DNA of 64,000 nucleotides from Chelydra serpentina (taxonomy: Eukaryota > Chordata > Testudines > Chelydridae): the NCBI GenBank assembly GCA_037349315.1, contig JBAIAC010000033.1, positions 11,178,001 to 11,242,000 on the forward strand, read 5' to 3'. This document shows, one piece after another, positions 1 through 11,847 of this stretch (within the stretch, counting starts at the first letter, position 1; each line of letters begins with the position of its first letter). Under the pieces are notes generated by a model. It made no database searches, had not been told where the DNA came from, and saw only the letters and a list, made by a program, of their open reading frames with translations. The translations under genes and the position numbers were made by a program.

Positions 1-834
1 AGGGCTGGATTCTGTAAAGTGGTCTGGTCAGAGGGCCAGAACACTCCGATGGCCAGGGTAGTCCATAAGAAGGTGAGGGGAACTGAGGCAGTGCTCCAGC
101 CAGGAGGAGGCATGTTGGGGCAGCAACTTTGTCACAGAAGCAAAATCAGTTTGACATGGAATGTTTAGGGTCAAATCTACATTAGTTTAAACAAATAGTA
201 CAGTTGGGTCAAATTAGATATTCTGCAGATGTAACTTTGACAGCTATATTTCATATTCTCCTCTCCCACTGCCAATAAATGAACAATTTCCATGTAGTTA
301 GGGGACACCTTTATAAGCAGTGTGTCCTGGTTACTGTACTTTAAGTTCAGGAACTAAAGAAATTGCAAAATTGCAACTATTAATATGAATATTAAGTATA
401 TTTTTTTAAAAAGCCAATGTGTGTTTGATGTAGCATTGATTTAGCTTGTTTCCACTTAGTCCATGAAGCTCCAATAGACCAAGTCTCAGGCAAAGTCAGA
501 TTATGTTTTATATTTCCTCCAGAAGAATAAATTGCCTAATCAATCAATAGCATGACAGTGAAAATGCTGTTGAAAATCATTTAGGATTGTTTTATATGCC
601 CTTTCTGAAGACCCAAAACCACTTCAAAGCACATTCTAGTATTTCTGGCAAGTGCTATAGTTCTAGTGAACTCTACATCTAGAATTTACAAGGGAAATAA
701 TAAAACAAATGGATTGCTCAGGCAAAAGAAAGAGACAAGTTCTTATTGCAAATGGATTTAAATTCTCTGAAATATTAACTTTATTGTGGTTAGAGCATAA
801 AACTGTTTGTAGCTCATGGTTATTGTTTGTTTTG
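1..834. other. No identifiable feature
   Basis: AT-rich sequence. I see no splice-bounded coding exon, no RNA gene and no recognisable repeat. The short open frames here have no conserved motifs and lie in AT-rich runs. Confidence 0.5.
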
Positions 835-1140
835 TTTGTATTACGGTTGTGGCAGCAGGTCCCCAACTGAGATCAGGACTCCACTGGGCTAGCTACTATA
901 GATACAAATAATCAGACTGGTAAAGCATTGTTGTTCCCATTTTACAGATATGGAACTGAGGCCAGAGATTAAGAACTTGACCCTGCATCCATTGAAGTCA
1001 GTAGCAAAACTCCCATTGATGTAGCAGTGGGTCAGGCCTTAAATGACTTGCCAAAGTTACCTGTTGAAGGAGCCTGTGGCAGAGTTGAGAACTGAATCCA
1101 CATCTCCTGAGCTCCAGTTCAATACTGTCACCACAAGAGC
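835..1140. repeat. Old SINE tail plus MIR-like SINE, with a palindromic MITE nested inside
   Basis: Positions 835-910 resemble, in reverse orientation, the tail of a reptile SINE that I recall from turtles (lowest stretch: TAGC...CCAGTGGAGTCCTG read on the minus strand). From about 930 the plus strand reads like the 3' half of a MIR/CORE-SINE: 'cccattttacagat', then 'ggaactgaggc', then after an interruption 'aatgacttgccaaagtta', 'gtggcagagttgagaactgaa' (shortened) and 'catctcctgagctccagt'. The interruption at about 976-1039 is a separate palindromic repeat with an 'attgaagtca' core, so it inserted after the MIR. Family assignment rests on remembered consensus wording. Confidence 0.55.
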
Positions 1141-1444
1141 ACGTGTCTTTTCTTCTGCTCAGCTTCTAAATTATCCCCTGGTTATCTGTAATTGGAACAA
1201 GTCCTTATGTATGTAGATAAAGCCAATCTGAAAGAAGAGCAAGCTGAAAAAGAACTGATATAAAGCTACCCTAGTTCTACTGTTGAAGATGATCCTGATG
1301 TCATTGCACTTGGCTTTTACTACAGAACTTTCACCATCACTCTTGGCTGCTACTCGGTAAAGAGCAATGACATATCATTTTGGTAGTGGAAAATTCTGTA
1401 CCACTGAATTACCTAGCTAGAATGGGTGGGTGAGAAATCTGAAG

Positions 1445-1498
1445 GTGACATCCTGGCCCCATTAAAGTTAATGGGTAATGTTGCTATTGACTTCATTC
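1445..1498. repeat. Palindromic short repeat ('gaagtcaatgg' family), eroded
   Basis: Contains 'ccccattaaagttaatggg' followed by 'attgacttcat', the two arms of the palindromic MITE-like family found about fifteen times in this window. The right flank has decayed. It has no coding capacity. Confidence 0.4.
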
Positions 1499-1505
1499 TG
1501 AGAGT

Positions 1506-4099
1506 TTCTGCTGACATCAGTACACATACTGAGCTTCAATCTGGCCCTTCTTTCTGTTCTTTTTATTATTACCAGCATTGTTTCTAAATGTACATTAAGA
1601 TGGGAAATTATGGGAAACATAATTTCTGTGGCCTGCTTTCATAATGTCGGTCTCTCTCTTCCTCTGCTATTACCTCATGCAGCATTATGCTGCAATGCTT
1701 TCATGCAGCATTCACAAAAGTTCAGATGCTGGTGGTCCTGAGAAACCTTATGGTCAAAAGGTTCAACTGCACGTCATCATAGTCTAGGCTTTTTCCTATG
1801 AAATAGTCTCTGATTTCATTTAACCATTTGAAAATATGCAGCCATATTGGAGTTCTGAGTTCTTGGACATTTGGAGTTCTGAGTGTCTACCTTAGCCATG
1901 GTATAGCACTGCTACAAATATAGCTCATTATTATTAATCCCAAAGTGACTTGCAAATTTATGCAAAAGTGATAAAATTTAAGGATTCAGTAATCGTGCGT
2001 GTTACTGGTGGTGTGATCTTCTGTTATGAAATAAACAAATTAAGTGAATGAATCCAGATGCTACCAATTATATTTATGTATTAAGAATATTACTTGTTAA
2101 AACCCCCTGAAACAAACAAGTTATAGGCAGATATAATGAGGACATTGTCAGGTTAAAATTATATCTATATCTATATCTATATATTTTTAAAAGAGGTCTT
2201 TGTGACGAATAACACTAACGATTACTCAAACTTGTAAGTATTTTAAAAATCCAGTCGATTTTTAATTATTCTGTTTGACGATTACTTTTCAGCTTGAACA
2301 AGGAAAACAGAAAAGTCGGTCTCATTTTAGTTTAGAGTCCTTTACTAATGATTTTCACTTCCAGGTTCCCCAGCTCTAGCCTAGTGCTGCAAAGTTTAGA
2401 GTTCAAACACAGCTGGGGAGATGATTCTTTGTGTCTGTGTATGTGTGTGGGGGTTGGGGGTTAAACTACTTCCACTGGAATTTAAAAATAAATAAATTAT
2501 TCCTATTGGTCTTAGACTGTGTAAACATTTTTTTACACAAAACTTAAACTCTGCGGCAAATTCGACCTGATAGTGTTCCTCTAATAATGACAAATGGAAC
2601 TGCATGTACAAATCCAGGCATAAAGAAAGCCCTGCACAAAAACCTTTCTTGGCAGCCAAAGATACTGTACGTCTTGCATAGTAAGGTAAAGTGGTGACAA
2701 GTTATGCACAGAACTACTGTGAAATATTTTGTGGTGTTTTGCTCTGGTTACATGCTGCATATATGTAATAATTTCATTGGATGCAGTGATAACTCACTGC
2801 AGTGTTAACACATTACAACATAGTGGAGTAAATGATGTATGTTACCAATATAATAAAGGTAATGCCCTAGACGTGGATTGTTAAACTTGGGGAAAACTTC
2901 ATAAGTAAAAACATACTTTTTGTAAGGGCTATTTTTGCATGGGCTGTGTTTGTTTCATAATACATTGCCAAATGGATGACTCTCCTACAGTAACTTCTGG
3001 AGAAGAATGTATTAGTAGTCAAATTAATATATATATTTATAAGGGTTTTTAAGGTATTGAAGAGGAACCATGCCCTTTAAAAATTGGGTATGCAAAGTGC
3101 TTCCCATTGTGTCACTCTTGTGAAATATTCTGTGCTAATTTCATTGCGTAAGAGCTGTAAATGGTATTTCTGATAACCAGATTTTGCGGGGGGAGAGAAA
3201 TAAACACTGAAATTAGGTGTTGACTAACACTGAATTATTGAAACCGTAAATGAAAGACATGTTGAAATGATCGATTGGATCAAGATAAAATTGAAAAACA
3301 TAGTGTTCTTCTGAAACACATTAATGTTTGAGCAAAGATCGTGTTTACAAGGAATTGTGAAGGGATGTGTCAGGACAGAGAGAAGTGAGGAAAGGAGACA
3401 TACCGTACTTGTTTCTCAGGGGTAATTTGATTCTCTCGCTCTAATCAGTTGCGACCATTTGCTAGAAAAATACTTTCTTACACTACTAAGCCAAAAATAG
3501 ATTCAATGTAATAGTTTCTTTGATCCTTAAAACCTTACATCACTGAGTACAACAGTGAACAGCTTTCTCAATGTCTGACTTAGTCATGAGGCAGAGCATT
3601 TGACAAGAAGTTCCATAGTATGTGACCCAACATGAGGTACAAAGGTTTATGGGCCAGATCTTTTAGACCTGAGGTAGCCTCATTGTGCCTTGCTGGTGGC
3701 GTCCCAAGAGTTGCCTTAACTGGGCAGCTGAGGATTCCCAAATTGTGGTAAACTGCCCATGTGGCATAGAGGTTAGCATGAGAGTGTGGCGTAGGTGCAA
3801 TGGTATGTTTATCAATAGCCCCAAGCAGCTCCAGAGACTGGGATCTACTTTTGCCATACTCCTTCCACTTGGGTCTTGTGCCAACAGCACAGGTCACTCA
3901 GACCCAAGTATTAGGCCCTCTGTGAATTTTTAAATGTAATAACCTCCTCCTCCCACCCCCTGGAAAAAAAACCAGGACCGATTTCAATTAGAGTTGCATG
4001 GGTATGTATTCTAGAACGGAGCTGTATTTTAGGATGACAGAAGTCTTCTCTCTATTTTGTAGTGTTAGATGACTGTTGTATAATCTGTTTGTGGGATTG
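1506..4099. other. No gene seen; simple repeat at 2160-2186
   Basis: A 2.6-kb AT-rich stretch. The only structure I can support is a short TATATC-type hexamer repeat at about 2160-2186 and a near-duplicate of 'tttggagttctgag' at about 1847-1880. Open frames of 60-105 codons occur on both strands but show no family motif, and several overlap one another. Confidence 0.45.
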
Positions 4100-4190
4100 A
4101 TAGCTTGTCTACACAGCAAGTTAGTACGTGGGAAGCCAGCATTTGCTGCTTGATTTGCCATGTATTAACTTGCTGTGTGAAAGGCTTCCA
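4100..4190. mobile_element. Small inverted-repeat element (MITE-like)
   Basis: Left arm ACACAGCAAGTTAGTAC and right arm GTATTAACTTGCTGTGT are near-perfect inverted complements spaced by about 35 bases. This is the shape of a very short non-autonomous DNA transposon. No target duplication was recognised and the superfamily is unknown. Confidence 0.4.
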
Positions 4191-6012
4191 ATGTTTGGAC
4201 TAGAACAACATGGTCAGAGCAGTCCCTCAACCCTCAGTGGTAAACAAAGCATAAACTGGGAGTACCATAAAGTGTACTCCTTTTTTTTTTTTAATGAGAC
4301 TTTAAAAATTGTGCTCTTGTCCCCCGTATATAGATTTTGAGTACATTTTCAGAAAAGGAGCGATCATGCCTCCTTTGGTGATTGTATAAATTGAGCCCTC
4401 CAAATTCCACACACTTTTTTTTTTTTTGCCTGCAGAAAGAATCACAGGTGCAAATCTGGCTATTTGTACTCATATTTGCTTCACAATTCTATTGAAGGAA
4501 AAATGTTGTAGGCATAAATTGCAACAGCAAAAGTGAAGCTGCCATTTTAGAAAAATTGTCCCTCTAAATCCCATGGCACATATTTTAGATTAGAGGATTG
4601 TATCTGTCTACTTAGCTAAAAATGACATCTCCCCGCTTCTCTCCCCACGAGTGTTATGCAGTACATTTTGAGCTATTCTTTCCAGAAGGGTTTGTCTTTC
4701 ATAGGTATGATATGGATGGCGTATATATAAGAAGTGCCTTGGGATCCTTTGCGATTAAAGTCCTGTTTGAGATTATATTGCTATGATTATTATACTAACT
4801 TCAGTGGAGGGTCCCATGTACAAAGAGAAAGCAGAATATTATAGTCAGGATTCACAATGTGGCTCTAAAAGAGTTTTACCTCCTACTCCATGAACAATGT
4901 TTAAGGCCACTGGATCCACGTAGTTCTAGCTCCTGTCGCTCCTCATCCATAGCTTGTAGGGAGTGCTCCATCGCCATGCATGGCCTTTTATGGGATATCC
5001 ACACAAGGAAGAATTTACCCTTATAGCTGTTCTTTTAAAGCAGGGATTGTTTTTGTATTAGACCAAGATATCCTCTAAAATTATTTATTATTTTAAAAGT
5101 AACTTCATCTCCCATTGCCTCTGGCTGGAGTTGTGGATGCTCAGCACTTTTTGAAAATCAGGCCTTAAAGTGATTAAAAATTAAAATAGCTATATGCTAT
5201 ATTTTCAAAGGGGATAAATATGTGCAATCATTTCTTGTGCTAAGGCTCTCAATATTTTGCAGGTGTGTAGTTTTTGCACAAACCCTACTGATCCTGTCAT
5301 GACTGCTAACTCAATGAAAGAGTCTGGAGAATTAGAGAGCTGTAGTGTTGCAATACTGTAGTAATTTTAAAGTGTGAAATGTTGACATGGGGGGAATATT
5401 GAATAAACAGTACAACAGCTAAGTGAAGGATCGTCACCATGTGTTCTATCCTTGTTAAATTCATGGAATATTTTCCCAATAAATTTCTTGTGGTGTTTTC
5501 AGTTTGTGGCAATATATGTTCTTGACGTTAAACATATACCTCTGTGAAATGTGGGCTGGTCAACATATTAAGGATTCAGGACTGAACAATGCATGGTAAA
5601 TATCTCTCCATGTTTAAGCAGACATAAAAAAATTCAGAGGTAGGAAAAGCATAAAGTCAGTTCTATATGCAAGTAAAAGGGAAGATAGCCTTCATATCTA
5701 CAAAATCTGTTAAGCAGTATTATGTTTTTAATAGTGTCTGTCTCCATTTGTTATATGAAGGAGTGTTCGTCTATTAACTGTTCCACAAATAACCTTGATA
5801 TCACAAGATCAAGGGGTTTTTTTGGATCTAGTTTTATTTTACAATTGTCTATTCCAGTCCACTCTGATTGGCCTAATCTGGTGCTGTGTATATTCCAGGC
5901 TGTGGATCTCCAAGTCAGGTTTCTGCTGAAGTTAAAGTTGAAGTTACTTGGTTGTGAGAATGGAATAAAATATTTTGTGGTGTTGAGATATGCACTGTAA
6001 ACATGGTTTTAT
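4191..6012. other. No identifiable feature
   Basis: AT-rich sequence with T-runs at about 4280 and 4412. I see no coding exon, RNA gene or repeat that I can name. Confidence 0.45.
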
Positions 6013-6084
6013 GGGGCCTGATAATCCAAAACCTGTTGAAATTAATGGGAGCTTTTCCATTGACCTCCGCTTTGGACCAGGCCC
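6013..6084. repeat. Palindromic short repeat ('gaagtcaatgg' family)
   Basis: Begins 'ggggcctgat' and ends 'ggaccaggccc', with 'gttgaaattaatgggagc' and 'ccattgacctc' between. The outer and inner arms are inverted complements of each other, as in a foldback MITE. Confidence 0.5.
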
Positions 6085-6560
6085 ATGATACAGAAGCATT
6101 TAAAAGAAATTGTGACCAAGTAACTGAAAAAGCAATGAACTTCAGTCGCACTACTCCGTTTCCATGAAGTTAAGCACGTGCATACATCTTTGCAGCATTG
6201 GGGCCTGTTGACCACCATGTACCTTATATCTACTGCAACGCTGTGTGATATGCATGTCTGGGGATTTTGTGTATTAGTTGGGAGCTTTACTGTATGTGGT
6301 CCTGGGTAGGGACAGTTGTGTAAACTGAGATTTTAAAGTATTAACAATTCCCCTAAAATACCATAAAATTAGGAAATTTACTTTTCATTTAAAAAACCAA
6401 ACCCACCCAAACCACTAGTTCTTAGACAAACTACTGGTGATTGCCATTAATTAGAGACTGTTTCCCATCTACTTAAGGAGGGTGATTAGTTCTGAATATT
6501 TTCCATGATATTGAAAGAGTTACATATCACAGTACTTTTTAATAAATGATTTGTTCACTT

Positions 6561-6635
6561 TGGGCCTGATCCAATATCCATTGATGTCAAAGGAAAGACT
6601 GTCACTGACTTCAGTGGAAGTTGGATCAGACCCTT
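6561..6635. repeat. Palindromic short repeat ('gaagtcaatgg' family)
   Basis: Left end 'tgggcctgatccaa' and right end 'ttggatcagaccc' are inverted complements. The centre carries 'attgatgtcaaagg' and 'actgacttcagtgg'. It is clearly the same foldback family as the copy at 6013-6084. Confidence 0.55.
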
Positions 6636-6904
6636 AACGTTTTTCAATCCTTGGCTTCTATCTGTGCACTCATTTTGTCCACTTGTGCACAATTTTACAT
6701 GTGCGCACAGTCCTGCACCCTAACTTTTTCAATATTAACAGTCAGCTGCACATTCATGTACTAAACCTATTTATCCAAATGCAATTTGTAGTTGCATTGC
6801 ACAGATGTTAGAAACTGAAGAGCTGGAAAAAATGAACATACACAAGCAAAGGTTAGGTTCAGGCCATACTGAAAATTAGAGCTTTCATTTAATCAGTTTA
6901 AAGA

Positions 6905-7160
6905 AGTGGTATAGCTCTAGTCTAATGGCTTGTGCTGGTCTGGGAGCCAGGAACTCCTGATTGATCTAGCTGTGACGCTGACTCTGGATGGGTCATTGGC
7001 AGTGGTGACTGAACTTCAGACCTTTGGGTCTTAAACCATGAACCTCTACTGTCTGAGTAGAAAGACCAATCTCTATTAGGCAAGGCTGTAGGAGACTCAT
7101 CAACCACTGTGTCCCAGCCACCACTAGAGGGGGCAGAGCCCCACACAGAGTGGGTGTGGG
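6905..7160 (+). repeat. MIR-like / tRNA-derived SINE, 5' part
   Basis: The wording 'gtgctggtctgggagccagg' followed by 'aactcctg' matches the body of MIR-type SINEs (drawn-out 'ctgggagtcaggaactcctg'), preceded by 'tagctctagtctaatgg'. The right side to about 7160 ('actagagggggcagagcccc') may belong to a second repeat. I recognise it by remembered consensus only. Confidence 0.45.
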
Positions 7161-7309
7161 TCAAGTCACTCCATGGTCGGGGAGCAGGGGGCGTGGATTT
7201 TAAAACATCAAATATTTCAGAGGTTTTGTAGTGATTAAATATTTAAATACCAAGACTTGTTTGAAAGATGGAAATCCCTATAACAGTGCTCAGAACAACA
7301 TTTTCAAGA

Positions 7310-7452
7310 GTGAGTGCCTAATATTAGGCACCTAAATATGTGTCCTGATTTTCATATATGCCAAGTACTGTCAGCTTCTATTTACTTCATTGGAAATTAG
7401 GGGTGGTGAACACTTTGGAAAACCAAACTACTTATTTAGGTACCCAAGCAGG
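7310..7452. repeat. Interspersed repeat with 'ggcacctaaat' motifs
   Basis: 'Attaggcacctaaatatg' at the left and 'acttatttaggtaccc' at the right are inverted relatives around a 'gattttcat' core. The same wording recurs at 29520-29655 and 30105-30225. This is a short foldback repeat family, probably an old MITE. Confidence 0.4.
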
Positions 7453-8124
7453 GATTTGGACAGCCACGTTTGAGCATCAACACTTAAAATGTGACTTAAG
7501 TATTTTGTGATTACTTTTTTTGGTACTGTTTAGGTAACTTTTTAATTCATCTGTGCTGAGACTATTATAAACAGAGTAAGAAAGAAGATTATGCCAACTT
7601 GACCAGCACATGTAGCTGGACTGGCATTTTATAAATGCTTGATATTCCCATTGGCTTTGGTGAATTACTATTTCCAAAGAAAGGAAAACTTTACCCATTG
7701 TGAAAGAAAAGGTAATATGGTCAAATGTCAGAAGAAACAGATTGCCAATGGTAGTATATAATGAAAAGCACAACCAGCTTCTGTTGTGCACTATTTCCAT
7801 TAGACCTCCCTCTTGGACATTTTCTAAGCAGTGGTACATAATAAATATCTAAGCCATAGTTGGAAATTATTTAACAAATGATAGACAGCTCCTGCTAACA
7901 GCTCTTTTGGGATCAAACTGGACTTTTGTACCCAAATAGATACAAATCTATCAAGCATTTGCCCACAGGATCAATACATGAATCTAATTTGCTTTCCATA
8001 TTGTGCTCAGTAACTGTAAATTTAAATCCAGACACCACTAGTTTAAAATAGTTAAATTTGAAAGGTCCAGAGCAAGCTATACATTAAACTTGTTAATACA
8101 TCTAGACAGAGAGAAGATCTGTTT
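7453..8124. other. No identifiable feature
   Basis: Contains the 120-codon minus-strand open frame at 7477-7839. Its translation shows no domain or repeat protein that I recognise, and its base composition is that of the surrounding DNA. I read it as chance. Confidence 0.4.
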
Positions 8125-8351
8125 CGAAAGACTTTTGGTCAAAGGGCTAGGTTGGACATTAGGAAAACCTTTCCAACTCTCAGGGTAGTTAAGCACTGGA
8201 CTAAATTGCCTAAGGAGGTTGTGGAATCTCCATCACTGAAGATTTTTAAGAGCAGGTTAGACAAACACCTGTAAGGGATAGTTTGGGATAGAGTGCAGGG
8301 GACTGGACTAGAAGATCTCTCAAGGTCCTTTTGAGTCCTTCGATTCTGTGA
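8125..8351 (+). mobile_element. CR1 LINE fragment, 5'-truncated 3' end
   Basis: The plus strand reads like the end of CR1 ORF2 and its 3' untranslated region: 'gttggacattaggaaaac', 'aaattgcctaaggaggttgt', 'ggaatctccatcactgaaga', then 'gggactggactagaagatct' and the terminal 'gattctgtga' repeat unit. CR1 copies are nearly always truncated at the 5' end, as here. The wording differs from the intact copy at 15259-19998, so it belongs to another, older CR1 subfamily. Confidence 0.8.
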
Positions 8352-8904
8352 AATGTCAGGGGCATCTCGCTGTATGATTAGTGCCAGTGAAATAATATTG
8401 TAACAGTGCTGGATGATAACAAGGAACTAACTATTTGGATACATTACACCTCTGAGTTAGATATCAAGTATAAAAATAGACCTCAAAGTGTCAAGCCTGA
8501 TTTCCCCTCCTTCCCCTTGCCCCAAAGAGAACAATACGAGTCTGACATCAGATCTGTTGTCAAATATAGACTTCTATGATTTTTTTTCATTACTCCTGAT
8601 ATAAAGGTAACTCCATGTATGTAAAATGTAATACAGCAAATCCTTTACCAATTCCCTTCATTGTAACAAATATCTCATTACAGTAGAACAAGCTCCCAGT
8701 TGTGTCACAGAACATCTGCTTAATAATTGCAATTCCTCCAACAATGCTGCCGAAACAACAAAACCTTCAACATCTAGCCCACCACTTTGATCAAATAAAG
8801 TAATAACATTTTAGATAATCAGCCAAATTCAGATCTGGCAAAACTGGGAGTAGATCTATCAATTTTTGAGATGTTGCAACTGCTTATTTATAGTCTTGTT
8901 GCTA
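8352..8904. other. No identifiable feature
   Basis: AT-rich, with no gene or repeat that I can support. Confidence 0.4.
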
Positions 8905-9120
8905 AGGCACAGGGCTGGTGGTTTGGATTTCTTTTGTAAGCCAGGTTTCTGGCTCCAATAGACTTCCTGTGTGGCACTGGGGAAAATAATTTAATCTCTC
9001 TGTGCCTCGGTTCCCCATCTGTAAAATATGGATAAAAATACTTTTTTCCACACATGGGCTTTGTTATTCATTAATGTATATGAGGCTCTGAAATACTCTG
9101 GATACCAGAGGAAAGCCTAT
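8905..9120 (+). repeat. MIR-like SINE, central and 3' part
   Basis: The text 'tttaatctctctgtgcctcg', 'gttccccatctgtaaaat' and 'atggataaaaatac' is the conserved core and tail of MIR. The following 'gaggctctgaaatactctgg' resembles its LINE-derived 3' end. It is about 20-25% diverged from the consensus I remember, consistent with an ancient amniote insertion. Confidence 0.65.
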
Positions 9121-9208
9121 AAACAAACAGCAAAACAAACCTTAGGTGAAAATTTGGCACAAGATTTTTAATGGTAGTTATTAATGGATTATTTTGCAAG
9201 TAAGGTCT

Positions 9209-9534
9209 GCTTCAGTCAGGGGTGAAAGTGAGCTGGTATGTCCCTGCTCCATTTGCCTCCCGCATCGGGGGGGAGGGGAGGGCAAAAGGGTAGCTGTCCC
9301 GGGCCCGGCGATTTAAAAGGGCCCGAGGCTCCTGGCTGCTGCCGCCACTACTGCAGCAGTTTTAAATCGCTGCCGGAGTCCAGGGTGATGGGGGGCCAGG
9401 CAGGGCGGATGGGCTGGCTGGGGAGGCTGACTCCCCGGTCTGCCCCTTCTGCCTGAGGCCCTGCCCCTTCCGGGGGCCAGAGCCGGCCCCCGTACTGGTA
9501 AGAATTTATTATTACTTTCACCCCTGGCTTCAGT
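9209..9534. mobile_element. hAT-type MITE with perfect 8-bp target duplication (element 9217-9526)
   Basis: The element starts CAGGGGTGAAAGT and ends ACTTTCACCCCTG, which are perfect inverted complements. It is flanked on both sides by the 8-bp direct repeat gcttcagt (9209-9216 and 9527-9534). An 8-bp duplication with CA...TG ends is the hAT signature. The 310-bp interior is GC-rich and non-coding, with a palindrome built on 'gatttaaaagggcccg' and 'ttttaaatcg'. The 72-codon open frame inside it is not a gene. Confidence 0.9.
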
Positions 9535-11540
9535 GAAGTGATGACCTATCTAAATGGTCACACCTGTAACTAGAGTTGGTTGGAAAATGGAATTTCTGAC
9601 CCATGGGAAATTTCAATGTTTTGAAATGTGTTTTTCCTCTGACTCAGAATGAACTATATCTAATTTATCTAATCATTCTGAGTAGAAATTCAAAGAATAT
9701 TTTGTTTGGCAGAATCAAATCATTTTGTTTCAATAATGTAAAACTTTATAATATAGAAAGTGTGTGTGTGTGTGTATATATAAAAAATATAATATAAAAG
9801 TTAGAATGAAATAAGAAAGTTGAAACAGGTCCTTTTAGCATCTTTCCATAAAAGTTTTGTCAAGATTGACACATTCTTGTGAAACATCTTGATTTAGATG
9901 AAACTGCATTTCTGATGGTAAAGTGTTCCGTCTGAATTTTTTTCAGTCTGTTCTACCTGTAATCATTGTTGGAAAGTGCCCTGAAAACATAATATATGGT
10001 GTATAAATTAATCCGTGTGTAAGTATTGAAATGATCAGCAGTGTGTTCAATTTCCAATCTCATATGAAATTATCACAACTCAGTCAATAGACGTTATGGT
10101 GTAATCAATCCCACCTTTCATCTATTGTCTGTCAGTTAATGAAGATTAGAACAAATATGACCCAACAATGATGAATAAATGCATTCTCTTCTATTTGTTT
10201 CACTTCATATTGCATATTATGTTAAGGAGATTAATCTCAGTTTGAGCTCCGACTCAAAACAAATCAAAACATTAAAAGTGAGGACAAATATTGAATATGT
10301 TCTCTCTCACTCATTCGAATGTCTTTTAAAAATAACTTTTAAGTGAATACAGTTCACCTATACAAGCAGTAGAGCTGGATTAATGTAAATGGGAGAGACC
10401 AGTTCACAGAACTGTATTCACAAAACCCCTCCAGCCAGGATACAAAGTTGCAAGCAGTATATCAAAGCCAACTTGCATTGGTTGTTTATAGTTGCTGTCA
10501 TTTAGTTGGATAAATCATCTTGTGGTCATCACCTGGCCATATGTGTGTGACATTGCAAAAGTTTTGTGTAAGTGATCTGTTGTCCTCTCATCTGTTGACT
10601 TACTGCTAATGGGAATTATGCATGTGTACTGGGGGGGCGGAATATGGAAATAATACGCTGTGAACTGTTTAAGCAGAATCCTTGAAGTAAGAGAAATTTA
10701 CTGTTCTGATTACTAATCTTTCACTCTCACTTCAGAAACAAATACTTTATTAATTCCTTTGAAACCCTCTATTAATTGCATTCAATCTGAGGTGCATTTG
10801 GTACATTTTGACAGAGGCCTGAAGTTAGGTTTTAAACAGGCTGAGATATGTGCAACAGTAACATACAACAGCTTTTACTTCTGTAACTGCTCAAATGTAG
10901 TCATGAAGCCCAACCCAGAGCATTCTACATAGCTCACTGAGTGCCGGCTTTCCCCGAGGATCTGTATGTTGTAGTGCTACGACATTAAAAAAAACCTTTT
11001 TTTAAAGCTGATTTTTATTATTATTATTTTAACTCTGTGCCAGAGAGTCTGAGAAACGTCAAGTGTTCGTTTTGAAATGTTGTCATGGAAATATTGACCT
11101 GCCTCTGGGTGTGATTCTTTGGGTTAATAGATAAATAGATAGCTAAAGTTAAATTTAGATAAAAATGGGTGTGGAGCCAAATATGTCAAATTTTCAAACA
11201 TGTATGCATATTAATTGGAAAGAAATGGGTCACTAGCTACTTGACAATCAAAACCCCCCACTTACTTTATTTTCATATCACCAAGTGAAGCAATCTGACA
11301 GGATATTGGAATATTGCTCCTGGGAGGCCAGGCTGTATTAATAGGGGAGTTGTATGGTGCTTTGGTAAAAGTTGTGGAAGTTTTTAATGTCATACAAGGT
11401 GTCTGATTTTAGTCAGTCCAAGAATAATATGGCTCTGTGGAATTAAGCCAAAATTGGACAAAGACCCTTCTAAATTGGTCTTACTGGGTATGATTCCCCA
11501 GCATTTTGGAGCAAACCTCCTACTTGGGCTAGTGGGGCTT
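9535..11540. other. No gene seen; GT-rich simple repeat at 9761-9785
   Basis: Two kilobases of AT-rich sequence. A short (GT)n(TA)n run sits at about 9761-9785. The stretch at about 9850-10340 is free of recognisable repeats and could hold conserved non-coding sequence, but nothing here shows that directly. Confidence 0.4.
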
Positions 11541-11705
11541 GTGCTACACTCTAAAAATAGCTCTATAGCCTGTGCTTTTAACTTGTCACCTGAGTTTCAG
11601 TCCAAGCTGCAACTTCAAAGCACTGTCTATACAGCTCTTTTTAGAGCATAAGTCTATCGACCTGGGAGGTTCACTCCAAAGTGCTGTGTAGACATATCCT
11701 ACAGT
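11541..11705. repeat. Possible MITE with 'gtagacat' end
   Basis: 'Gtgctacactctaaaaatag' near the left and 'agtgctgtgtagacatatcc' at the right are the kind of ends seen in several turtle DNA-transposon relics. The inverted relation is weak, so I give this low weight. Confidence 0.25.
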
Positions 11706-11790
11706 GGTCCCTTTGAACCGGCTCTCATTTAGGCTTCTAACACTTCATGGGTCTCTGCACAGCAATAAAGCTGTGTGAATAACTAATTTT

Positions 11791-11847
11791 TTTTTTGGGG
11801 GGGGGGGGGTTTGCTGGCTGAACTGAAAAATTGGGGGGGGGGGGGGG
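11791..11847. repeat. Two poly-G runs separated by a short spacer
   Basis: Runs of 13 G (11797-11809) and 15 G (11833-11847), the first preceded by about ten T, lie 23 bases apart in an otherwise AT-rich stretch. Such runs can form G-quadruplex structures. They also mutate and sequence poorly, so their exact length is uncertain. Confidence 0.7.

Noticed and set aside
6905..7160. tRNA gene
   Set aside because: The SINE-like text lacks a foldable cloverleaf and clear A and B boxes.
7477..7839. 120-codon minus-strand frame considered as a host exon
   Set aside because: No recognisable domain, no convincing splice-site or signal context, and base composition like its surroundings.
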